A stretch of DNA of 64,000 bases, taken from Nocardia asteroides. Lineage in GTDB: Bacteria > Actinomycetota > Actinomycetes > Mycobacteriales > Mycobacteriaceae. Positions within the stretch are counted from its first letter, which is position 1. The number at the start of each line of letters is the position of its first letter. Shown piece by piece: positions 57,482 through 64,000 of this stretch. A model generated the notes under the pieces. That model saw only the letters and a list, made by a program, of their open reading frames with translations, was not told where the DNA came from and searched no databases. The stretch is from positions 5,084,001-5,148,000 of the forward strand of contig NZ_CP089214.1 in NCBI RefSeq assembly GCF_021183625.1. Reading direction: 5' to 3'. The translations under genes and the position numbers were made by a program.

Positions 57482-58330
57482 ATGTCCGATCGAACCGCGG
57501 ATACGAGAGAACCCGCGGCCCGAACACGGGAGAGAACGCTGAGCGTCACCACTTTGGCCGCGGAATTCCACGCGCCATCGCTAACCGACTTCTTCCCTCC
57601 GGCGCTGCTGTTCGAGGGAACCCCGTTCGAACTCGATCGTTTGATGCTCGTTCGCCTGCTGATGACGGCGGTGCTGGTCGCGTTCCTGCTGGTGGCTTTC
57701 CGCAATCCGCGGCTGGTGCCGCGCGGCCTGCAGAACATCGGCGAGACCGCGGTGGTCTTCGTCAAGGAGCAGATCGCCGAAGAAGTGCTCGGCAAGGAGA
57801 GCGGCCGCAAATTCCTGCCGCTCATCGCGACCATCTTCTTCACGGTTCTCTTCCTGAACTTCTCCGGCATCATCCCGGGCCTGAACATCTCGTCGAACGC
57901 GCGAATCGGTATGCCGATCGTGCTGGCCGCGATCGCGTACATCACGTTCAACTACGTGGGCATCAAGAAGTACGGCTTTCTGAAGTACATGCGCAGCAGC
58001 ATCGTGGTGCCGAACGTCCCGCCCGCGCTGCACCTGCTGCTGATTCCGATCGAATTCGTCTCGACGTTCATCCTGCGGCCGTTCACGCTGACCGTCCGAC
58101 TCATGGCCAACATGCTGGCCGGGCACATCATGCTGGTGCTGTTCTTCAGCGCCACCTGGTACTTCCTGTTCGACGCCACGTCCTGGATGAAGGTGTTCTC
58201 GCCCTTCTCGCTGATCGCGGGAATCGGGTTCACCCTGTTCGAACTGCTGGTCGTCTTCCTGCAGGCCTACGTGTTCGCACTGCTGACCGCGGTGTACATC
58301 AGCCTCGCGCAGCACGCCGATTCTCACTGA
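57482..58330 (+). CDS. atpB: ATP synthase subunit a
   Basis: The Fo subunit a forms the proton half-channels against the c-ring. It has about six helices with the essential Arg in the conserved LRPFTLTVRLMANMLAGH, and NISSNARIGMPIVLAAIAYI upstream. The coordinates start at an ATG giving 282 residues. However, similarity begins about residue 20 (SVTTLAAEFHAPSL), and a GGGAGAG site sits 4 nt before a CTG at 57539, so translation may really start at that CTG. Confidence 0.93.
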   Translation: MSDRTADTREPAARTRERTLSVTTLAAEFHAPSLTDFFPPALLFEGTPFELDRLMLVRLLMTAVLVAFLLVAFRNPRLVPRGLQNIGETAVVFVKEQIAEEVLGKESGRKFLPLIATIFFTVLFLNFSGIIPGLNISSNARIGMPIVLAAIAYITFNYVGIKKYGFLKYMRSSIVVPNVPPALHLLLIPIEFVSTFILRPFTLTVRLMANMLAGHIMLVLFFSATWYFLFDATSWMKVFSPFSLIAGIGFTLFELLVVFLQAYVFALLTAVYISLAQHADSH

Positions 58331-58351
58331 CCGCATACCGCATACCGCATA
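58331..58351 (+). repeat. Three tandem 7-bp units between atpB and atpE
   Basis: CCGCATA is repeated three times directly after the atpB stop. The remaining spacer up to atpE (58406) contains the purine-rich AAAGGGAATGGAAGA ribosome binding region. Confidence 0.85.
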
Positions 58352-58405
58352 CCTGCTGCACCCAGCCGACCGGCGGGTGAGCAACAGAAAGGGAATGGAA
58401 GACTC

Positions 58406-58654
58406 ATGAGCCTCTCGTACCTGGCCCAGGAAGCTGCCAACACCGAGTCGACTTTCCGTGGCCTCGGCGCCGTGGGTTACGGCCTGGCCGCGATCGGCCC
58501 CGGCATCGGCGTCGGCATCGTGGTCGGTAAGGCGATCGAGGGCATCGCCCGCCAGCCCGAGCTGCAGGGCACCATCCGGACCAACATGTTCCTCGGCATC
58601 GCGTTCACCGAGGCGCTGGCCCTGATCGGCCTCGTGGCCGGCTTCATCTTCTGA
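58406..58654 (+). CDS. atpE: ATP synthase subunit c
   Basis: The 82-residue two-helix proteolipid forms the rotor ring. Helix 1 has YGLAAIGPGIGVGIVVGKAI, the loop is ARQPE, and helix 2 has the proton-carrying Glu69 in IAFTEALALIG. This is the bedaquiline target in mycobacteria, and the binding-site neighbourhood is largely conserved here. It is separated from atpB by 75 bp with tandem repeats and lies 5 bp ahead of atpF. Confidence 0.97.
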   Translation: MSLSYLAQEAANTESTFRGLGAVGYGLAAIGPGIGVGIVVGKAIEGIARQPELQGTIRTNMFLGIAFTEALALIGLVAGFIF

Positions 58655-58659
58655 TTCCG

Positions 58660-59220
58660 ATGAACGCCTACGCCGTATTCGCAGCGACCGAGGGCGAGGA
58701 TGTGAATCCTCTCCTCCCCGCGACCTACGACATCGTCTGGTCGATCGTCTGCGTCGCCATCATCGGGTTCGTCTTCTACAAGTACGTGATCCCGCGCCTG
58801 ACGAAGGTGCTCGACGAGCGCTCGGACAAGATCGAGGGCGGGATCGCACGGGCCGAGGCCGCGCAGGAAGAGGCCAAGCAGACGCTGCAGCAGTACCAGC
58901 AGCAGCTGACCGACGCCCGCACCGACGCCGCCCGCATCCGCGAGGAGGCGCGCACCCAGGGCCAGCAGATCCTCGCGCAGCTGCGCGCGGAGGCCCAGGC
59001 CGAGAGCGACCGCATCGTCGCCTCCGGCCACGCCCAGCTGGAAGCCCAGCGCCAGCAGATCCTGACCGAGCTGCGCTCCGAGGTCGGCCGCACCGCCGTC
59101 GACCTGGCCGAGAAGATCATCGGTCAGTCGGTGTCCGACGAGGCCAAGCAGGCCGCGTCGATCGACCGGTTCCTGAACGAGCTCGACCAGTCGGATGCCG
59201 GCATCGGGGTCGGAAGGTAG
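58660..59220 (+). CDS. atpF: ATP synthase subunit b
   Basis: The 186-residue peripheral stalk subunit has one N-terminal membrane helix (YDIVWSIVCVAIIGFVFYKYV) and then a long charged coiled coil (about 55-165, rich in Gln, Ala and Glu). It holds the catalytic head against rotation and binds the delta subunit through its C-terminus. It starts 5 bp after atpE. Confidence 0.95.
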   Translation: MNAYAVFAATEGEDVNPLLPATYDIVWSIVCVAIIGFVFYKYVIPRLTKVLDERSDKIEGGIARAEAAQEEAKQTLQQYQQQLTDARTDAARIREEARTQGQQILAQLRAEAQAESDRIVASGHAQLEAQRQQILTELRSEVGRTAVDLAEKIIGQSVSDEAKQAASIDRFLNELDQSDAGIGVGR

Positions 59221-59239
59221 CGACGCGAAAGTGAGAAGC

Positions 59240-60049
59240 ATGTACGCAGCGAGCCGAGAGGCCAGCTCCCGATCCAGGGAGGCGCTCCGGGCCGCTCTGA
59301 CCGGAAGTGACAGCGCAGCCGCCACCACGGGGTCGGAACTGTTCGCCGTTGTCTCCGTGCTGGACGACCAGCGTCCGCTGCGTGTGGCGCTCGCGGACGC
59401 ATCGGTGCCCGGCTCGGCGCGAGCCGAGCTCAGCGAGCGGGTCTTCGGCGGCAAGGTCAGCCCCGCCACCCTGGCGGTGCTGACCACCGCGGTCGCCCAG
59501 CACTGGTCGCGCACCTCCGACCTGGTCGCCACCCTGGTCCTGCTCGGCCAGGAGGCGTTGCTCGCCTCCGCGTCGGACGGCGCCCGGCTGGACGCGGTCG
59601 AGGACGAGCTGTTCCGGCTCGGCCGGATCATCGCCGACAACCCGGAGCTGGACCAGGCGCTCTCCGACCGGAGCAAGCCGGTGCGGGCCAAGCGCGAACT
59701 GCTCGACCGGCTGCTCTCCGGCAAGACCGAGAGCATCACCCTGACCCTCGCGGAGCAGGTTGTCTCCCGGCAGCGCGGTTCGCTCGGCGCGGCCTTCGAC
59801 GACCTGTCGTCGCTGGCGGCGGCGCGGCGCGAGCAGATCGTCGCCCATGTGCGCGCGGCGGTCGAGCTGACCGAGCAGCAGCGCGACCGGCTCGCCGGTT
59901 CGCTGCGGCGCATCTACGGCAAGCCGGTCACCGTGCACGTGCAGGTCGACGCGAGCTTGCTCAGCGGCCTCGTCGTGCACATCGGCGACGACGTGATCGA
60001 CGGCAGTGCCACCGGCCGACTGGAGCGGCTGCGCCGGGCGCTGGCCTAG
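59240..60049 (+). CDS. atpH: ATP synthase subunit delta (no b fusion)
   Basis: The 269-residue OSCP/delta subunit links the stalk to the alpha-beta head. The core segment is AVELTEQQRDRLAGSLRRIYGKPVTVHVQV-like at the C-terminus (about 215-245, ending with GDDVIDGSATGRLERLRRAL). In Mycobacterium AtpH is a much larger fusion of a b-like part and delta. Here no membrane helix precedes the delta domain. It is still about 90 residues longer than E. coli delta. The ATG at 59240 matches the usual MYAASREA start. A GTG three codons earlier also exists. Confidence 0.93.
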   Translation: MYAASREASSRSREALRAALTGSDSAAATTGSELFAVVSVLDDQRPLRVALADASVPGSARAELSERVFGGKVSPATLAVLTTAVAQHWSRTSDLVATLVLLGQEALLASASDGARLDAVEDELFRLGRIIADNPELDQALSDRSKPVRAKRELLDRLLSGKTESITLTLAEQVVSRQRGSLGAAFDDLSSLAAARREQIVAHVRAAVELTEQQRDRLAGSLRRIYGKPVTVHVQVDASLLSGLVVHIGDDVIDGSATGRLERLRRALA

Positions 60050-60099
60050 GCGCGCCCACCCCCCGACATTCGAGACCAGACAGCGAGAGCAGGAAGAAC

Positions 60100-61737
60100 A
60101 TGGCGGAGCTGACGATCTCCACCGACGAGATCCGTAGTGCGATCGAGAGCTACACCCAGAGCTACACCCCCGAGACCTCCATCGAAGAAGTGGGTGTCGT
60201 CACCGACACCAGCGACGGCATCGCGCATGTCAGCGGCCTGCCCTCGGCGATGTCGAACGAGCTGCTCGAGTTCCCCGGCGGCGTGCTCGGCGTGGCGCTG
60301 AACCTGGAGGACCGCGAGATCGGTGCGGTCATCCTCGGTGAGTACGCGAACATCGAGGAGGGCCAGGAGGTCCGGCGCACCGGCAACGTGCTCTCGGTCC
60401 CGGTCGGCGACAAGTTCCTCGGCCGCGTGGTGAACCCGCTCGGCCAGCCCATCGACGGCCTCGGCGACATCGAGGCCGAGGAGCAGCGCGTCCTCGAGCT
60501 GCAGGCCGCGTCGGTGCTGGAGCGCCAGCCGGTCGAGGAGCCGCTGGCCACCGGCCTCACCGCCATCGACGCCCTGACCGCCATCGGCCGCGGCCAGCGC
60601 CAGCTGATCATCGGCGACCGCAAGACCGGCAAGACCGCGGTCGCGATCGACGCGATCCTGAACCAGAAGGCGAACTGGGAGACCGGCGACCCGGCCAAGC
60701 AGGTCCGCTGCATCTATGTCGCGATCGGCCAGAAGGGCTCCACCATCGCCGGTGTGAAGACCGCTCTGGAGGAGCACGGCGCGCTGGAGTACACCACCAT
60801 CGTGGCGGCCCCGGCCTCGGACTCGGCCGGCTTCAAGTGGCTGGCCCCGTACACCGGCTCGGCCATCGGCCAGCACTGGATGTACCAGGGCAAGCACGTC
60901 CTGATCGTGTTCGACGACCTGACCAAGCAGGCCGAGGCGTACCGCGCCATCTCGCTGCTGCTGCGCCGCCCGCCGGGCCGCGAGGCGTACCCGGGTGACG
61001 TGTTCTACCTGCACTCCCGGCTGCTGGAGCGCTGCGCCAAGCTCTCCGACGAGCTGGGTGCAGGCTCGATGACCGGGCTGCCGATCATCGAGACCAAGGC
61101 CAACGACATCTCGGCCTTCATCCCGACCAACGTCATCTCGATCACCGACGGCCAGGTCTTCCTGGAGTCCGACCTGTTCAACAAGGGCGTCCGCCCCGCG
61201 ATCAACGTCGGCACCTCGGTCTCCCGCGTCGGTGGCGCGGCGCAGACCAAGGGCATGAAGAAGGTCGCCGGTTCGCTGCGCCTGGAGCTGGCCCAGTACC
61301 GCGAGCTGGAGGCGTTCTCCGCCTTCGCCTCCGACCTGGACGCCGCCTCGCTGGCCCAGCTGGAGCGCGGTGCGCGCTGGACCGAGCTGCTCAAGCAGGA
61401 CCAGTACACCCCGGTCGCGGTCGAGGACCAGATCGTCTCGATCTACCTGGTCGACGCCGGCTACTACGACACCGTGCCGGTGGGCGACGTCCGCCGCTTC
61501 ACCCGGGATCTGCTCGCCGACCTGCACAGCAGCGTGCCGGAGGCGTTCGAGTCGATCGCCGGCGGCAAGGTGTTGCAGGGCGAGGCCGCCGACGCCATCA
61601 AGGCCGCGACGGACAACTTCAAGCAGGGCTTCCTCGCCTCCGACGGCAGCCGCGTGGTGAACGAGGCGGACGCGGGCGAGCTGGGCCGCGAAGAGGTCGA
61701 GTCGCTGTCGGTCACCCGCAAGACGATCGACAAGTGA
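60100..61737 (+). CDS. atpA: ATP synthase subunit alpha
   Basis: The 545-residue non-catalytic nucleotide-binding subunit has Walker A GDRKTGKTAVA (about 172-182), VFDDLTKQAEAYRAISLLLR and the DELSE-like surroundings of the crown. It carries a C-terminal extension of about 35 residues (ending VESLSVTRKTIDK) beyond the usual length, as in mycobacterial alpha, where the extension limits ATP hydrolysis. GAGAGCAGGAAGA precedes the ATG. It is part of the atpBEFHAGD order. Confidence 0.97.
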   Translation: MAELTISTDEIRSAIESYTQSYTPETSIEEVGVVTDTSDGIAHVSGLPSAMSNELLEFPGGVLGVALNLEDREIGAVILGEYANIEEGQEVRRTGNVLSVPVGDKFLGRVVNPLGQPIDGLGDIEAEEQRVLELQAASVLERQPVEEPLATGLTAIDALTAIGRGQRQLIIGDRKTGKTAVAIDAILNQKANWETGDPAKQVRCIYVAIGQKGSTIAGVKTALEEHGALEYTTIVAAPASDSAGFKWLAPYTGSAIGQHWMYQGKHVLIVFDDLTKQAEAYRAISLLLRRPPGREAYPGDVFYLHSRLLERCAKLSDELGAGSMTGLPIIETKANDISAFIPTNVISITDGQVFLESDLFNKGVRPAINVGTSVSRVGGAAQTKGMKKVAGSLRLELAQYRELEAFSAFASDLDAASLAQLERGARWTELLKQDQYTPVAVEDQIVSIYLVDAGYYDTVPVGDVRRFTRDLLADLHSSVPEAFESIAGGKVLQGEAADAIKAATDNFKQGFLASDGSRVVNEADAGELGREEVESLSVTRKTIDK

Positions 61738-61778
61738 CGAGCAGCCCGACCACGGGAACGAAGGGAGTGTGATCAGCG

Positions 61779-62753
61779 ATGCCCAGCTTGCGTGAACTGC
61801 GCTCCCGCATCCGTGGCGTGAACTCGATCAAGAAGATCACCAAGGCCCAGGAGCTGATCGCGACCTCGCGCATCTCCAAGGCCCAGGCGCGGGTCGCGGC
61901 AGCCAAGCCGTACGCCGAGGAGATCACCAAGGTGCTCGGCGAGCTGGCGAGCGCGTCGAAGAACCTGACGCACCCGCTGCTCAGCGAGCGGGAGAACCCG
62001 CGCCGCGCCGCCATCCTGGTCGTGACCAGCGACAGCGGCATGGCCGGTGGCTACAACTCGAACGTGCTCAAGCGCGCCGAGGAGCTCATCACCACGCTGC
62101 GCGGCGAGGGCAAGGAGCCGGTGCTCTACGTCATGGGCAACAAGGGCCTGACGTACTACACCTTCCGCAACCGTCCGGTGGTCGCGTACTGGACCGGGTT
62201 CTCGCAGCAGCCGAAGTACACCGATGCCTCGCCCGCGTGCAGGCACCTGGTGGAGGCCTTCATGGCCGGTTCGGAGGGCACCGTCGCGGCGCCGGACGGC
62301 ACCGGCGACATCGAGGGCGTCGACGAGCTGCACATCGTCTACACCCGGTTCGTCTCCATGCTGACGCAGGCCCCCGAGGTCCGCAGGCTGGCGCCGATCC
62401 AGGTGAGCTTCGTCGACGAGCACATCGAAATGGGCGAGGACAGCCTCAGCGACTCGCCGAACGCCGCCGACGTGACGGCGCAGTACGAGTTCGAGCCCGA
62501 CGCCGACCTACTGCTGGCGGCGCTGCTGCCGAAGTACGTCAACACGCGTATCTACGCGTCGTTGCTCGACGCGGCGGCATCCGAGTCCGCGGCTCGGCGC
62601 ACCGCGATGAAGGCCGCCACCGACAATGCCAACGAACTGGCGAGCGTCCTGTCCCGGCAGGCCAACTCGGTGCGTCAGGCCCAGATCACGCAGGAAATCA
62701 GCGAGATCGTCGGCGGCGTCAACGCCCTGGCGGCCAGCTCGGACCGCGACTGA
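61779..62753 (+). CDS. atpG: ATP synthase subunit gamma
   Basis: The 324-residue central shaft subunit has N-terminal and C-terminal helices that form the coiled coil (RIRGVNSIKKITKAQELIAT and ARRTAMKAATDNANELASVL) and a Rossmann-like middle domain. A Gly/Ala/Asp-rich loop around residues 165-185 (EGTVAAPDGTGDIEGVDEL) is an insertion that matches the extra gamma loop of mycobacteria. A spacer of 41 bp precedes it with GAAGGGAGTG. Confidence 0.96.
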   Translation: MPSLRELRSRIRGVNSIKKITKAQELIATSRISKAQARVAAAKPYAEEITKVLGELASASKNLTHPLLSERENPRRAAILVVTSDSGMAGGYNSNVLKRAEELITTLRGEGKEPVLYVMGNKGLTYYTFRNRPVVAYWTGFSQQPKYTDASPACRHLVEAFMAGSEGTVAAPDGTGDIEGVDELHIVYTRFVSMLTQAPEVRRLAPIQVSFVDEHIEMGEDSLSDSPNAADVTAQYEFEPDADLLLAALLPKYVNTRIYASLLDAAASESAARRTAMKAATDNANELASVLSRQANSVRQAQITQEISEIVGGVNALAASSDRD

Positions 62754-62783
62754 GCACATCGACATCAGGAAGAGAACCAACCA

Positions 62784-64000
62784 ATGACCGCAGCTGTCAC
62801 CCAAGACAACACGAGCCGGACCGGTGGCGCCGCAGGCCGCGTCGTCCGGGTCATCGGCCCCGTCGTGGACGTGGAGTTCCCGCGCGGCGCGATCCCCGAG
62901 CTCTTCAATGCCCTGAACGCCGAGATCACCCTGACCGCGGTGGCCAAGACGCTCACGCTAGAGGTCGCCCAGCACCTCGGCGACAACATCGTGCGCACCA
63001 TCTCGATGGAGCCGACCGACGGCCTGGTCCGCGGCACCACCGTCACCGACTCCGGCAAGCCGATCTCGGTGCCGGTCGGTGACATCGTCAAGGGCCACGT
63101 CTTCAACGCCCTCGGCGAGTGCCTGGACAGCCCCGGCCTCGGCCGCGACGGCGAGCAGTGGGGCATCCACCGCAAGCCGCCGAGCTTCGACCAGCTCGAG
63201 GGCAAGACCGAGATCCTGGAAACCGGCATCAAGGTCATCGACCTGCTGACCCCGTACGTGAAGGGCGGCAAGATCGGCCTCTTCGGCGGCGCCGGCGTCG
63301 GCAAGACCGTGCTGATCCAGGAGATGATCACCCGTATCGCGCGGGAGTTCTCCGGCACCTCGGTGTTCGCCGGCGTCGGCGAGCGCACCCGTGAGGGCAC
63401 CGACCTCCGGCTGGAGATGGAGGAGATGGGCGTCCTCCAGGACACCGCGCTCGTCTTCGGCCAGATGGACGAGCCGCCGGGCACCCGCATGCGCGTCGCG
63501 CTCTCGGCGCTGACCATGGCGGAGTACTTCCGCGATGTGCAGCACCAGGACGTGCTGCTCTTCGTCGACAACATCTTCCGCTTCACCCAGGCCGGCTCCG
63601 AGGTCTCCACGCTGCTCGGCCGGATGCCGTCGGCCGTCGGCTACCAGCCGACCCTGGCGGACGAGATGGGCGAGCTGCAGGAGCGGATCACCTCGACCCG
63701 CGGCCGCTCGATCACCTCGCTGCAGGCGATCTACGTGCCCGCGGACGACTACACCGACCCGGCCCCGGCCACCACCTTCGCCCACCTGGACGCGACGACC
63801 GAGCTCTCCCGCCCGATCTCGCAGAAGGGCATCTACCCCGCCGTCGACCCGCTGACCTCCACGTCGCGGATCCTGGAGGCGTCGATCCTGGGCGAGCGGC
63901 ACTTCGCGGTGGCCAACGAGGTGAAGCGGATCCTGCAGAAGTACAAGGAGCTGCAGGACATCATCGCCATCCTCGGCATGGACGAGCTCTCCGAGGAGGA
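62784..64000 (+). CDS. atpD: ATP synthase subunit beta (3' end outside window)
   Basis: The catalytic subunit is open to the window edge with about 405 residues visible. It has the N-terminal beta barrel (GRVVRVIGPVVDVEFPRGAI), Walker A LFGGAGVGKTVLIQEM near 167, catalytic Glu in GERTREGTDL, VLLFVDNIFRFTQAGSE (Walker B) and the DELSEE segment right at the edge. The remaining C-terminal domain and atpC lie beyond the window. GGAAGAG precedes the ATG. Confidence 0.97.
   Translation, partial: MTAAVTQDNTSRTGGAAGRVVRVIGPVVDVEFPRGAIPELFNALNAEITLTAVAKTLTLEVAQHLGDNIVRTISMEPTDGLVRGTTVTDSGKPISVPVGDIVKGHVFNALGECLDSPGLGRDGEQWGIHRKPPSFDQLEGKTEILETGIKVIDLLTPYVKGGKIGLFGGAGVGKTVLIQEMITRIAREFSGTSVFAGVGERTREGTDLRLEMEEMGVLQDTALVFGQMDEPPGTRMRVALSALTMAEYFRDVQHQDVLLFVDNIFRFTQAGSEVSTLLGRMPSAVGYQPTLADEMGELQERITSTRGRSITSLQAIYVPADDYTDPAPATTFAHLDATTELSRPISQKGIYPAVDPLTSTSRILEASILGERHFAVANEVKRILQKYKELQDIIAILGMDELSEE

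Overview
This is a GC-rich actinobacterial chromosome segment, most likely from Nocardia or a close relative in the mycolic-acid order Mycobacteriales. The case rests on three things: a mycothiol-dependent enzyme family member, many GTG starts with overlapping GTGA/ATGA junctions, and the right third of the window (argS-lysA-hom-thrC-thrB-rho-rpmE-prfA-prmC-sua5-wecA-atpI-atpBEFHAGD), which has the gene order known from Mycobacterium. AtpH is a normal-sized delta subunit rather than the mycobacterial b-delta fusion, which argues against Mycobacterium itself. The species is an inference.

Layout. 0-6 kb: end of an acyl-CoA dehydrogenase, small hypotheticals, an FAD-linked oxidase, GtrA, a peptidase E-like hydrolase, a mycothiol-dependent isomerase family protein and a HIT protein. 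6-9 kb: split proton-translocating transhydrogenase (pntAA-pntAB-pntB), closed by a perfect 18-bp terminator stem. 9-19 kb: divergent MFS/AraC pair, thioesterase, SDR, and an Lrp-type regulator divergent from a 2-oxoacid dehydrogenase operon (E1 alpha, E1 beta, E2, no E3), then a BenE transporter and a rhodanese. 19-23.4 kb: an exported HNH nuclease-like lipoprotein and a coupled SNF2 helicase/SWIM-finger pair. 23.5-29 kb: a Baeyer-Villiger monooxygenase/SDR operon divergent from a TetR gene, with an amidohydrolase and an HSL esterase. Together these could convert an alcohol to a ketone, then to an ester or lactone, then to an acid. 29-34.5 kb: a complete-looking distal valine degradation operon with a 12-bp palindrome in its promoter.

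34.6-41 kb is accessory: an Hsp70-like membrane protein, MarR, tRNA-Cys, an orphan Imm7-type immunity gene, a Gly/Pro/Tyr-rich membrane protein, a PyrE-like phosphoribosyltransferase, a Phd/RelE toxin-antitoxin pair with its own palindrome, and an XRE-TPR regulator followed by a 56-residue membrane peptide, ending at tRNA-Arg. The regulator/peptide arrangement recalls peptide-pheromone (RRNPP) pairs and is the most speculative but most interesting item. 41-64 kb is core genome: DUF305/DUF3105 proteins, arginyl-tRNA synthetase, lysine and threonine synthesis, Rho with a very large disordered Arg/Gly/Asp/Asn-rich insert, ribosomal protein L31, RF1 and its methyltransferase, tRNA t6A synthesis, lipid-linked GlcNAc-1-P transfer, and the F1Fo ATP synthase (atpD cut by the window end).

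A recurring pattern is a TANNNT-like -10 hexamer ending 6-8 nt before the start codon. It implies many leaderless transcripts and was used here to choose several starts.
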